DNA of 64,000 nucleotides from Calendula officinalis (lineage: Eukaryota > Streptophyta > Magnoliopsida > Asterales > Asteraceae): contig OY970823.1 of the NCBI GenBank assembly GCA_963853835.1, forward strand, positions 11,302,001 through 11,366,000, in the 5' to 3' direction. Shown here one piece after another: positions 24,961 to 38,654 of the stretch. Below the pieces are notes generated by a model that had not been told where the DNA came from, made no database searches, and saw only the letters and a program-made list of their open reading frames with translations. Position 1 is the first letter of the stretch. Every line of letters begins with the position of its first letter. The translations under genes and the position numbers were made by a program.

Positions 24961-25085
24961 TTCAAAAACACAGCCTAGATATACATCTCTAATTAAACAC
25001 AACATGTTATAACTTCAAACAAAGATGTTTAATAAAACATCTACTTCAAAACACACTGAGCATATTAATCAAAAAAATCATTAAG

Positions 25086-25440
25086 AACTTGTTTGACCTT
25101 CTTTCCACGCCATGACCCAGACCCTGTTTCGACTTTTTGGTTCTTCTCTGCACTCCATGGTGCATCCGATTTTGTAAGAAGTTGAAATTATCAAGAGTTC
25201 AAGATCGAGATTTTACAAAATTTAGAGTCTCGTGAAGTTGAAGTAAATGATTTACACTTAGTTGTTGCAAATCATTTACTTCTACTTCACGAGACTCTAA
25301 ATTTTGTAAAATCTTGATCTTAAACTCTCAATAATTTCAACTTCTTACAAAAACGGATGAAGCGTAGGTGAAAAAGAAGGTTGAAAAAGAATGACGAAAC
25401 AGAATCTGGAGCATGGGGTGCAAAGAAGGTCAAACAAGTT
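25086..25440. repeat. Long inverted repeat (hairpin) with about 170-base arms
   Basis: The left arm (25086-25252) and right arm (25269-25440) are reverse complements with scattered mismatches, around a 16-base loop. The inner 90 bases pair almost perfectly (GTAAATGATT / AATCATTTAC at the loop). Both arms look like copies of the 3' end of a gene: each reads outward as a TGSGSWRGKKVKQVLN-like or ESGAWGAKKVKQVVN-like tail. A transcript would fold into a long double-stranded RNA. Confidence 0.85.
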
Positions 25441-25455
25441 GTTAATCATCGATGA

Positions 25456-25810
25456 TTAACAGCGCACATTATCTTCACGACCAGGCACTTCGAGCACATA
25501 AACTTCAGTGTTTTCAATAATATCAACTTCTTTGCTGATAACTTCAACACGATCGCGTCTTTTGTAGGACGTTATTGGGGATATTATTTCCTGCAAATGA
25601 ACGAAAAAATATAAAAGTCAGAAATGAGACGAAAAAATAGAAAAGTATCGAAATAAGAAAATTAAAGCATATCGAAATCAATATGAAAATTAAAGCAAAT
25701 CGAAATCAATATGAAAAATCTACCTTGCTTGATTTAGTGGACCTCGATGGACTAATAAATCGATATTTCAAATTCTTGCTTTCGAGTGTTCTTGAAAAAC
25801 TTTCAACTTA
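25456..25810 (-). pseudogene. Agenet-family gene, inverted and truncated copy 3
   Basis: On the minus strand exon one (25724-25810) encodes ESFSRTLESKNLKYRF and SPSRSTKSSK with a GTAGAT donor, like exon one of copy 1. Exon two (25456-25590) encodes SYKRRDRVEVISKEVD, then ENTEVYVLEVPGREDNVRC and a stop. It keeps only the opening of the Agenet repeat before diverging. The stop codon lies within a TTAATCATCGATGATTAA palindrome. DNA upstream (25830-25900) matches the upstream region of copy 1, including CAGATCATCATTC. Confidence 0.6.
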
Positions 25811-25929
25811 ATATTCTATATTTATAGTAGGATAAAAAACTGATTTAGGGGAGAATGATGATCTGTTTTGAAGACGAAGAGTGTTGCAGAGGTTTTTAGG
25901 CTCAACCGTAAAAGAGGCGCAATGATGAC

Positions 25930-26930
25930 ATTTTTGAAAATTGCATATATACAAAGTAATTGTAAAATTACCTTTCGCCCCCTAGTAAAACAAACCCACG
26001 CGTGAGACACTTCATTTATTATTTGACACTTTGCACTTTTGCGGTGATTATAAAAACTAAAGTGATACACTTTAAACAATTTCCTTATTTGGCTAAAAAA
26101 TTACCTTATATGGAAAAAAAATTCTAATATTTTAATAATGTATGATTAAAGTGTTGTGTGGCATCATCAGTTATTCTGTAATCATCGATGATTAAACTAG
26201 TGTTTAAGCAAGAATGATTAAACTAGTGTTTAATCATCGATGATTAAACTAGAATGAGTATCATTTAATCACACAAGGCTTCTATCCTAGTGGAATTGGT
26301 GAAAAAGATAAGGTGTTGCACATGGCTAAGGTCATGGGTTCAAAGTTCCTTTGTGGTCATAGGTGGAAGGTATACTGCCACTTATGGATGTCACTGTCTT
26401 GGCTCAAACCACTAACTTAATAACTGGCCGTTCAATAAAAAAAGAGTATCGTTTAATCATCGATGATTAAAGTGGTCGTATTTTTTTAAGTTGTTGGCCC
26501 TTTTAAAAATTGCATATATACAAACTAATTGAAAAATGACCTTTCGTCCTCTAGTAAACCACACCCACGTGTGAGACACTTCATTTATTGTTGACACTTC
26601 TCACCCTCACCATTAAATTCACCCTTAAATATATTGATTTAAATGATCGTTTAAAATCGGAAGAATGCTTATTAATATTTATTATTATTGTTATAATTAT
26701 TTTAATTAATCTTAGAGTTTAATCACAAATTTTTATCCATGCTTACTTATTTGTTTATGCACCATTTTCACGTCATAATCTAAACTAGTGTTTAATCATC
26801 GATAATTAAACTAGTATGAGTATCGTTTAATCACCCAAGGCTTCTAACCTAGTGGTATTGGTGAAACTGATAGGGTGCTGCGCATGGGTTCAAAGTCCCG
26901 TTGAGGACATGAGGTTTATTCCACATTTAA
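25930..26930. repeat. Direct duplication, offset about 575-590 bp
   Basis: AAAATTGCATATATACAAA near 25937 recurs near 26510, with the following CACTTCATTTATT segment in both. The palindrome plus SINE at 26229-26340 recurs at 26795-26900. No coding frame is supported here. Confidence 0.75.
26272..26443 (+). mobile_element. tRNA-derived SINE, full length
   Basis: It begins near GGCTTCTATCCTAGTGG, a box-A-like element, then has GGGTTCAAAGTTCC, a box-B-like element, and ends in AATAAAAAAA. It is flanked by an imperfect 16-base target duplication: GAGTATCATTTAATCA (26256-26271) and GAGTATCGTTTAATCA (26444-26459). No protein is encoded, and such elements depend on LINE reverse transcriptase. Confidence 0.75.
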
Positions 26931-26957
26931 ATGACGCATATACATTAAAAAAATCTT
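26834..26957 (+). mobile_element. SINE, second copy, shortened
   Basis: GGCTTCTAACCTAGTGGTAT followed by GGGTTCAAAGTCCC, ending CATTAAAAAAA. It sits at the same place in the duplicated segment as the first SINE and is preceded by the same GAGTATCGTTTAATCA. It was therefore copied with the segment, not inserted independently. Confidence 0.65.
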
Positions 26958-27122
26958 TTTTTAATAATTATTAATCACTATTACAACTAAATAAATATTT
27001 AAAGTTACGTTAAATATTTAAAATTATTAAAACATGTTTTTAACAAAAATAAATTTTTATTGGTTTGTTTTTATAACTTCAAAAATTAAATAAATAAAAA
27101 AGAGGATTATTATTCGGCAACG

Positions 27123-29506
27123 GTGCGCAGTTTTTCACAATCCTTGTTTCACCTACAGAAATCAAACACACAGAAAAAACGATTCGTTCTCTCTGTCTGC
27201 AAATTGCGATATTTTCTCCGTCAATCAATTTCACTAAGAAAAATATATGACGAAATTATTTTTAGAAACGAAGATATTGAGTTTGATACAAACGCAGTAT
27301 ACGGTAATTTCATATCTGTGATTTCCTTTAATTTCATATCTACTCTAAATTTAATGTCATTTTCATAATTCAACAGCGGGCTTAAAGAACATGTTTTCTA
27401 TGAAAATAAACTATTATGGACACTTCACAGAATTCCCAAATAGGAAGTACATTGGAGGTAAAGTTTCATACATTGATTACATTGATGTCGATGAGTTTTG
27501 TGTACATGAAATGTATCATTATTTGGAAGAATTGGGTTATTCTACATGTGATATTGCAATTATAAAATCCCTAACAGTAATCTTGATTATGGATTGAAAC
27601 CTTTGAATTGTGATGATAACATTAGAACCCTAATTAAAGTAGTTGAAACTTATAAACTAATTGAAGTTTTTGTTGAGATTGGGGAAACAAAAATTAAGGA
27701 ACAAATTCAAGAGTTAGATGAAAACTTGGATACGGATAATGTAGTTGATGATAGTGCAAAGAATGTAGTTGATGAGGAGATTTTTGTTGATGTCACTTCG
27801 TCTAAGAGTAAAGACCCATCAACAAGTAAAGGTAACACCTGTCTGTTTATAAATGGGTTTGTAGTTATAATACTCGTATTTTGTTGAAAAAACGCATCAG
27901 AATTGTTGGTATTAAATTAATTGTATAAAATAGATAATATTTTGACTTCCTGTTTTATGAAAATGTCGTTTAATTCATGCATTAATAAAAAAAAGTTATG
28001 TGTTTTTGAAGTTGTGTATGATTAAACAAGTCTATTGTTTTCAGAGTTGTGTTAAATTCTCTTATAAATATATATGATAAAAGAAATCTATTTTTTGTTA
28101 ATTTATGCAGATATGAGAACTGAAGAAACAGAGCAAGAAACTGTTCAAAAAGTCCCTCGATCAAGAGTAAAACGGTTAGCTACTAAAAAACGAAGGATCC
28201 CTAAAACTGAAAAACATAAAAGTAGTAAGAGAAGTAAAACATCCAAAGACACAAAAAAACAAGTAGTAGAATACACCACGTTAAAAAATCGACGTTCTCC
28301 TGAATCGATGTTTATAATTGTAAACATATTAAGTAGAGAACAAAAAAAAAAAAGCAGTGAAAGAGATGGGATTTGGAAGCATTTTAAAAATTAAAATGAC
28401 TGATATGCCTATAAAACTTGCTTCATTTGTTTTAAGCAAGCTGAATAGTGAAAAGATGGCTATTGAATTAAAAAAGGAAATATTAAGGTCACATTGCAAT
28501 CTGTTCATGTTAGGAATACCAATGGGAAAAAAAATATTTGTAACATTCCACCTATTGAAAAGGATGATGAAGAAAGATTCATGACTGAATGAAGTGAACA
28601 ATTTGAAAGGGTTAAGGATTTAAGATTGACTGAACTGAAACAGAAGATTTTACAAACAACTGAAGCAGATTTTAATTTTAAAATGAACTTTCTTGCGTTG
28701 TTTATAAATACTTTATGTCAGAATACACCAATGGGGAAATGCAATCTTTATCCTTTGTACAGAACTGGAAGGAATACAGATCCTAGTACAATAAATTTGT
28801 GTGCTTATCTTCTCAACTATCTTGTCATAACAAAAGATAAATACAACCCGAATTCAGAAAGTTCTTTCTTCTACTGTCCATTAGCATATCAAGTTGTAAG
28901 TGACATATTTTTAATATTTAGTACATTATTATATAACATAAAATTCGTGTTTTCAATTTTGATTTAATTAACTTGTGTAATATTAAATTTTATATGCGAT
29001 TAATGTATGTTGATCATATGAAAATTGATTATTTAAAAGCTTATAGAGAATGTCCATTTATTTGCCATTGGACATCTGAGAAAAATAAAAGTTGTAGAGA
29101 ACACTGAGATATTACCAAAGTGCTTAGGTGATGGTGACTTAAATAAACCTTATGTCAATGATGAATCTGAGAAGGTAACAATTGTAATTTTAGTTATTCA
29201 TATAATATTTATATAAAACTTAGAAATACACATTGATATATACATTTTAATCAATATATTATTTTGCAGGAAATTGAAAGAAAAATAAAAAATTTGATTG
29301 AAAAAATGGACAGTCTTAATGAAAGATCCAATAAGCTTATGAATGATGATGTTTCAAACTACCCAAATAACGAAACATTTAAAAGGTGGAAACAAAGTAT
29401 TCTCAAATCCGTTAATGAAGTTGCTGATAAAGATGAAGTTGTTTCGGAAGTGGTCCATGTTGAGTACAAAAAATTTGAATTAAAACAGTTAATTCAAAAT
29501 TCATAA
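27123..29506 (+). pseudogene. PB1-like domain joined to Ulp1-type N-terminal module (MULE gene)
   Basis: An exon from about 27371 encodes MKINYYGHFTEF, RKYIGGKVSYIDYID, HYLEELGY and, after a 1-base shift near 27570, NLDYGLKPLNCDDNI and YKLIEVFVEIG. This is the PB1-like domain usually found at the N-terminus of plant Mutator transposases. A GTAACA donor at 27832 and an acceptor at 28110 lead to a basic linker (RLATKKRRIPKTEKHKSSKR), then the same module as at 19258-19970 (MGFGSILKIKMTDMPIKL, NFLALFINTLCQNTPMGKCN, to 28895). Exons near 29041-29175 and 29270-29506 follow. Frameshifts occur at an A-run near 28340 and near 28480. No C48 domain follows, so the 3' half is missing. An upstream exon (27123-27304) may belong to it. 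Confidence 0.65.
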
Positions 29507-30086
29507 ATGAAGTTGTTATGGAAGTGGAAAATATTTGATTTTTTGTGTTGTAGTTCAGGATAAACTAAAATTAATCATAGTAGTCTTAACATGGAAACAT
29601 TAAAAATAATCACTTATGAATAAACTATATGTTGTTTAATTATTTATGCTTTACTTTTTTATGCACACCAGTTTAATCATCGATGATTAAACAAAAAGAC
29701 TAGGTTTAGTCATTGATGATTAGCCATCTTATGATTTAAACAGCCAAGTATAATCATCTATGATTAAACATCAAGTTTAATCATTGATGATTACCAAGTT
29801 CAAAATCTGTGTCTAATGTTGACACACAAATTCAAGAACATAGACTAGATAATCATCGTTGATTAATAACTCTTTAAATAATACATCAACTTCAAAACAC
29901 ACTAATCAGTTTAATCATCAACGATTTAACAACTTTTTTAATCAAACATGATTAAAAGACCCATCGATCTTTTAAGTACGTTTATAAAACAATATCATTA
30001 ATTCATGTATCAAATAATTCATTTATTAACTGTTTATTCAATTAAAAATACAAAACATTGAGAAAAAAATATTTCCTAACTAAATA
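29507..30086. repeat. Intergenic palindrome cluster between converging genes
   Basis: It contains GTTTAATCATCGATGATTAA near 29670 and several variants (29700-29960). No frame is supported. The peptidase half of the upstream gene would be expected here and is absent. Confidence 0.75.
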
Positions 30087-31673
30087 TCAAACTTGATTCT
30101 TTTCTAATGCCGCTGCCGTTGCCGTTGCTGCTTTCACTAATCTTTTCGTATTTGCTTTATCAAGTGCAACGGGACATGTCCGTACATTGTGAGTTTCCCT
30201 TTTATTGCACCCGCTACATAATCTGTGGTCTTCAACTCCTTTTTTTCTATTGAGCAATTTCAGCAGCACTACGAATTCTTTTGTATTGACCACAACCTTT
30301 ATTACGTTGAATATTAGGAACTTCAACTTCAACTTAAACTTCAACATCTGATGGAATAGAAACATCCATAAGTTTGCTCGCACTCGCAGCATCAGTCCTC
30401 TTTGTCGTAAATGTATATGAAGGTTCATTTTCATAATCCTTCAGCATGCTTGATGTTATCTCTCACAAAAGCTGCCAATTTTTCACTGTCATCTATTACA
30501 AGATCCAAACATGATTCAAAATTGTAATATGCTTCATTTACTAATTTGGCCTTGTCATTGGCCAATGAATTATGATCTAGTCTGCTAAAGTTGTAATATC
30601 TTGTTATAGCGTCCTTTCTCCAACGATTTACAATATATTGTTCAGGAATTTCATTAAAACCGCATCTCATCAATATAGCAAAGGCATGTCTGCATAAATA
30701 ACCAATACGGTTGAAATTTTCACAGCTGCATGTTATTTCTTTTTCTACAACTTTAATTTGAACCTGATCAAACAAAAAAAAAAAAAAAACATTCTGTTTA
30801 AAATCATCAATGATTAAACAGTTCTGTGTAAAAATCATAAGATGATGTTTAATCATACATGATTAGTTAAACTATTCTTTTTTAAAATAACAGATGCAGT
30901 TTAATCACTTATGATTAAAGTAGCATACATTTTTTATAAAATGCTGATTAATCATTGATGGTTAAACTTGCGGTTAAATATATAATTATAGACATGTTAA
31001 TCATATATGCATACACATATAATATTAATGAATAAAATATAAAAATTAATTAACTTACCTTTCTTGAATATACAATTTCATTATTCTTGTTCACATGGTC
31101 CACATTGTAAACATCCCATCAATTTTCAGTACCAACAAGAGTGTAGTAACATAAAAGAGATCCTTTGTATATTTCAGTTTGGACTTTACCAAACATAGTC
31201 CTTGTATAAACTTTTGCATCATGTTTTTCGATATCTCGAGGAGTTCTAAAAATATATTGTGCAGTCTTTGTTAAACGGTCAAAGTGTTCTTGTGTATTTC
31301 TTTGCTTTTGAATGGCATTGTCATAATTCATTATGAAATTTAAAAGCAAATTTCCAGTTTGAGAATATGCGTTGAAGAAAGAATTCTGACTTTCAGACCT
31401 TGAAGTTGTCTTCATCAATGCGCACATAGGGATGTCATTGAAATACGCAGGTATCCATGGATTACGTAATTCAAACATATCTTTAAACCATCTCTTTTCT
31501 TCAAGCCCAAATTCATTAATAATTATTTCCCATTTCATTTCAAAATCAGCAGGTGAAATATTCGTGTCCCAAACAAGCTTGTTAAATATTTTCCTAAAAA
31601 CTGTGTTCTGTAACACATCTACACTAACATGTGATAAAAAAAAATAAAGAAAACAGTGCATGATATAATGCAA

Positions 31674-32040
31674 TTGAATTTCATTTGTGATTAATGAATT
31701 ATAAGATACTGGTTAATCATGAATGTTTAAACTTTGATATTTAATCATCGATGATTAAACTATTCTGTGTAAAATCACAAATGCAGTTTAATCACGAATG
31801 ATTAAACTAGTGTTATTTATGTTGTGTGGTGTCATAAGATGCTGCTAAATCATAAATGATTAAACTTGGAATTAATCATTCATGAATAAACTATCTTGTT
31901 TAAAATCACATATGATGTTTAATCATAAATGATTAAACTTGGTATTTAACCATTCAAGATTAACCTATTATTTTAAAATGACAGATGTTGTTTAATCATG
32001 AATGTTTAAATTTGGTATTTAATTATGCATGATTAATATG
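31674..32040. repeat. Palindrome cluster in a transposase intron
   Basis: At least seven copies or half-copies of the TTTAATCAT/ATGATTAAA palindrome, including ATTTAATCATCGATGATTAA near 31740. Confidence 0.8.
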
Positions 32041-33199
32041 TTCTTACAAAAAATAATACCTTAGCCTGTAATTTTTTTATTATATGCCACATGCATAGTC
32101 TGTGTCTTGAATTAGGAAATACAATCTGAACAACTTGTTTTATTGCTGGATCTTGCTCAGTTAGAACAATAATTGGTTCTTTATCACGAGCTTTAAGAAA
32201 TTCTCTCAACAACCAGCAATAAGAATCAATGCTCTCATTACTAAGCAGCCCTGCTCCAACAGTAACTGAATTTGTATGATGATCAATGGAAGTGAATGGA
32301 ATAAATAACATTTTATACCTATTTAGTCATAACTAGAAAAAATTAGAATACAAACCAAATAAAAATATAAATAAAAAGATAAAATATATTTATCAACTTA
32401 CTTATTTGTTCTAAAAGTGGCATCAAATGATATGACATCTCCAAATTCAGAATAATACGCCTTCTCTCTTTCATCTGCCCAAAACATAGCAGACAAAACT
32501 TTTCCCTTAGAAAGATATTCGAAAGAATAATTTGCGCAATTCTCTCTTCGTTCTTCCTACTTATTAATTTTTATAATCATTTACTTTTGCACGCATATAC
32601 TTATAACCACCACTCATAATTGGTCTTACTTTATGAGCAAATGTTGGACCCATTTTTGATGTCGACATACGCACTACATACTATTTTTTAGTAAACGACA
32701 TCTTCCGTGCTTTCTTAGAATAACATTTGTCTTCTATACTTTATAAAGGATGGTTATGGATATCTACAAACTTCTTAACTCTATAAGAGCTACAATTAGG
32801 TACAACTTAAAATATGATCTTCGCTTTGCAACCAGTAACTGTCCTGTTAGAATACTTCTTTCTTCTAACAGAACCAGCTGAAACCAATGTATCACAAGGC
32901 TTATCCTTAGATGTACCAATACCAGCCTTATTACATAAAACGAGCTTTTCTTTTATACGGTTATCACGAAACCTGGATTGAGTACTCAACCGAATCCCAA
33001 AACCAGCAATCTCTGCATAATCACTCTATTTTTTTATGCCAAGATCTAGCGTTGGGAAGGTGGAAAGAATGACATGAATAAAATCTACATATACATCAAG
33101 CCTATAAGAGGACTCTCCAATAAAATTATTTGCATGTGATTCGATTGTAGAATTTGAAACTTCATCTAATAAACATGGAGATAAAAAAGTACAAAAATA

Positions 33200-33870
33200 A
33201 TTAAGTTAAATCAGATATGATAAAACACAAAAGACATGTTTAATCATTTATGATTAAACTGATTAAACTGTTTCCGAAGATTAAACAATTTGGTTAATCA
33301 TAGATGATTAAACATATCATTTGTTGATTTTACAAAATATTTCAGAATGACGTCTAACCATGTATGATTAAAAACAAAAGACATGTTTAATCGTGTGTGA
33401 CTAAACTGATTAAACTGTTTCGAATATTAAACAGTTTGTTTAATCATAGATGATTAAACACATCATTTGTTGATTTTACAAAAATATTTCAAAATGACGT
33501 CTAATCATGTATGATTAAACAGTTTGTGTAATATCATCAGATGATGTCTTTAGTCAAACTATGATGTAAAGAAACTGTGTAATCATCTATGATCAAACTG
33601 ACTAAACTGTTTACAAAGTTGTGTAAGATCATCATATGTATGTTTAATCACGTGTGATTAAACAAAACTGTGATTTTAATTCAGAAAAAAGACTAACACA
33701 TGCACTTTTTATCATAAATGATTACACATCATTTGATGATCTAACACAAACTCCGTAAAAACAAAGAATAATTTAATCAGACATGATTACACACAATCTG
33801 ATGATCTTACAAAAACTTCGTAACCACATACTAGGTTAATCATAAGAGATTAAAAACATTCATCAATACT
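33200..33870. repeat. Palindrome cluster in the first transposase intron
   Basis: A dozen or more variants with different 2-base centres (ATTT AT, GTGT, TAGA, GTAT types). Two longer direct repeats are also visible (TTAAACTGTTTC(C)GAA segments near 33265 and 33410), so the intron grew by local duplication. Confidence 0.8.
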
Positions 33871-34269
33871 GAATGTATATTACCTTGAAGAGCATTCGAA
33901 TTTTCTATTGAATTCTCAAAATTGTGAAACAAACTGAATTAAGAATCATTCACAAAACTTGATGAAGACGCCATATCAAGAAACAACCTGCAATAATAAG
34001 TAATAAAAATTAGCAATTAAGTTGGAAAACGGATTTCATCGGAAAAACAAAATTAAGTTAAACTGCGACAATGATCGATTGCGTAGATTTGCGATAATTG
34101 ATCAACTAAAATTGTTTTAACAGCAAAAAAAAAACCTAAAAAAAACGAATTCAGATTAAACGATTTGATACATTGCGATGATTTGATACATCGCAATGAT
34201 CGATTGCATTGATTTTATCGGCTAAAACTATGAAAATGACAACTAAATTGGAAGAATAGAATAGATTTT

Positions 34270-34545
34270 GACTAACATTACCTAAGCGATTTATGATTCA
34301 GAGAGCGATTTATGATTCAGACGAAAAATAAAACTTGATTATGAATCCTTGATTAAGAGAGCGATTTATGATTAAGAGAGCGATTTATAATCAGATATCG
34401 ATTTATGATTCAGAGAGCGATTATGAATCCTTGACCCAACTAACAGAATATCTCCAGCAGGACAAATTACCATCTTGCCCTTGATCATTTAAAAAGCACG
34501 CAACTAACAGAGCGATTATGAATCATTGACGCAACTAACAGAGTA
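34270..34545. repeat. Minisatellite upstream of the transposase
   Basis: GAGAGCGATTTATGATTCAG and TGACGCAACTAACAGAGCGA units repeat imperfectly. The segment 34433-34503 recurs at 51857-51921. Confidence 0.8.
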
Positions 34546-34657
34546 ATAATAATCATGGGGAGTTATATATTTTTATTGTGGAATTTTTTGAAATTGTTTT
34601 GAGGTGTCCTCGCGAGTCCTCACCGTTTTTTGAGTCCTCACAGGATCCCCCCCCCCC
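34543..34657 (+). mobile_element. Right half of a GTGAGGACTC-type element (truncated)
   Basis: It holds the TAATAATCATGGGGAGTTAT to GAGTCCTCACAGGATCCC half of the family described at 34758. Its end has expanded into a C-run and (CA)n (34658-34709). Confidence 0.75.
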
Positions 34658-34692
34658 CACACACACACACATACACACACACACACACACAT

Positions 34693-34757
<65 letters not shown>
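34658..34757. repeat. (CA)n followed by (TA)n microsatellite
   Basis: A compound tract of CA with interspersed TA (34658-34709), then pure TA (34710-34757). Confidence 0.95.
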
Positions 34758-37428
<2,671 letters not shown>

Positions 37429-37430
37429 AT

Positions 37431-37442
37431 TGGTATCAGAGC
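37431..37442 (+). other. Primer-binding site of the SIRE-like element
   Basis: TGGTATCAGAGC, two bases after the LTR end, complementary to initiator tRNA-Met. Confidence 0.92.
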
Positions 37443-37490
37443 AGGGACAATTAATTCACAATTGTTGATCTGCTTACTTATTGATCAAAA

Positions 37491-38654
37491 ATGGGTGAAA
37501 AGCTATCTCAAATGAATCTTGGTTCGAAGAAAAATGCCCCTGTGTTTACTGATGACGATTTTGGTATGTGGAAAATTCGTTTTCTGGGATTTGTCGAACA
37601 TCAAAATGACATGGGACCAGATATTCTTATTAATGGTCCACACATTCCAAAAATGTTCGTTCCAAGTACAACTATTTCCAAGAAAAAGAAGAAGGAGGGT
37701 GATGATAAAGACGAAGATGAAGAAGAAGAAGACCTTTCTGATGTTGAAGAACCCAAACCAAAAGATCAATGGTCAGAGGCAGAAAAAAAGATAGCGGGCT
37801 TAGATGCTGAAATTCGGTTCCTTCTTCAAACATCCCTCCCCAACCACATTCTTATCACTGTAAAAGAATGTAAACCCGCCAAAGAGATCTGGGATATCTT
37901 GATAACATCGTATGAAGGAGCCGATGAAGTTAAAGCCAGTAGAAAAGCAATGTGGAATCGAAAGTATGAGGCATTCAAGGTCATCAAAGGTGAATCTCTC
38001 AACATTTCCTACAGAAGGTTCACCATACTTATAAATGAATTAAGGGAGTTCAGCATTCACAAATATGTCCAAGAGTTAATGTACAATTTTTTGGAAATTC
38101 TTGCAAAAGATTGGGTCGTCATATCCACGGTGCTAAGAACCTCTGGTCAGATGAGAGATATGAACATGAGTAGTCTCTACAGTACACTGATGAACTTTGA
38201 AAATGAAAACAAGATGTATGATGATCTAAATGAAACTCCTACCTCCTCCGCTCTCATTGTAAGCTCTTCCAAGTCATCTCGCAAAGCACTAAAAGCAAAG
38301 GTGGAAAACGTTGTCGATCCAAACGATGCTGATGATGAAATATTTAAAGATACTGAAGACGGTGATTTCGAAGAACGTGAATCTAATACAGGAGAAGGTG
38401 ATAATGATGATATAAAAGAACTCTCTGAAAGTATGGCTCTATTAGCCACAAGGTACAAAAGATTCTTAAATAGAAATAGATCAGGAGTCAAAACGACAGA
38501 GGAGAGATGGTATGCTTTAAATGTGGAAGAACGGGTCACATCAAAGCTGATTGCAGAGTTAAAGAGAACTCTGGATCTGAAAAATCAAGCTCAAGCTCCG
38601 AGTCAAACTATAAAAAGAAATATGAAGATACTGAGAAGAAATACCAGGAGCTGA
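37491..38654 (+). CDS. Gag-like protein of the SIRE-like element
   Basis: A 387-residue frame starting 48 bases after the primer site. Residues about 1-45 (DDDFGMWKIRFLGFVEHQND) match the start of Copia Gag proteins. An acidic K/E/D-rich insert lies near residues 65-90. Residues 120-245 are a UBN2-like Gag domain (AKEIWDILITSYEGADEVKA, FTILINELREF). The tail after about residue 338 is out of frame: the knuckle CFKCGRTGHIKADC is read from 38507 in another frame, so a frameshift lies near 38505. Gag forms the retrotransposon particle. The intact length suggests fairly recent decay. Confidence 0.8.
   Translation: MGEKLSQMNLGSKKNAPVFTDDDFGMWKIRFLGFVEHQNDMGPDILINGPHIPKMFVPSTTISKKKKKEGDDKDEDEEEEDLSDVEEPKPKDQWSEAEKKIAGLDAEIRFLLQTSLPNHILITVKECKPAKEIWDILITSYEGADEVKASRKAMWNRKYEAFKVIKGESLNISYRRFTILINELREFSIHKYVQELMYNFLEILAKDWVVISTVLRTSGQMRDMNMSSLYSTLMNFENENKMYDDLNETPTSSALIVSSSKSSRKALKAKVENVVDPNDADDEIFKDTEDGDFEERESNTGEGDNDDIKELSESMALLATRYKRFLNRNRSGVKTTEERWYALNVEERVTSKLIAELKRTLDLKNQAQAPSQTIKRNMKILRRNTRS

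Larger units (their letters stand above)
30087..33974 (-). pseudogene. FAR1-type MULE transposase (decayed)
   Basis: On the minus strand a start exon (33884-33974, MASSSSFVNDS then a stop) is followed by an exon to about 32402 carrying a FAR1-type DNA-binding region (SAGSVRRKKY, NRTVTGCKAKIIF, FVDIHNHPL) with several stops. The transposase core follows: EYLSKGKVLSAMFWADEREK, FDATFRTNK (first catalytic Asp), then at 32060-32319 FIPFTSIDHH, GAGLLSNES, LTEQDPAIK (second Asp) and RHRLCMWHI. At 31119-31640 the SESQNSFF motif holds the Glu. The last exons give a SWIM zinc finger (CSCENFNRIGYLCRHAFAIL, near 30700) and a CCHC knuckle (CSGCNKRETHNVRTC, near 30210). Some six or more stops or shifts show it is dead. 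The cellular FAR1/FHY3 factors derive from this family. Confidence 0.85.

Noticed and set aside
26272..26340. tRNA gene
   Set aside because: Box-A- and box-B-like elements are present, but no cloverleaf can be drawn, and the unit ends in an A-run with target duplications, so it is a SINE.
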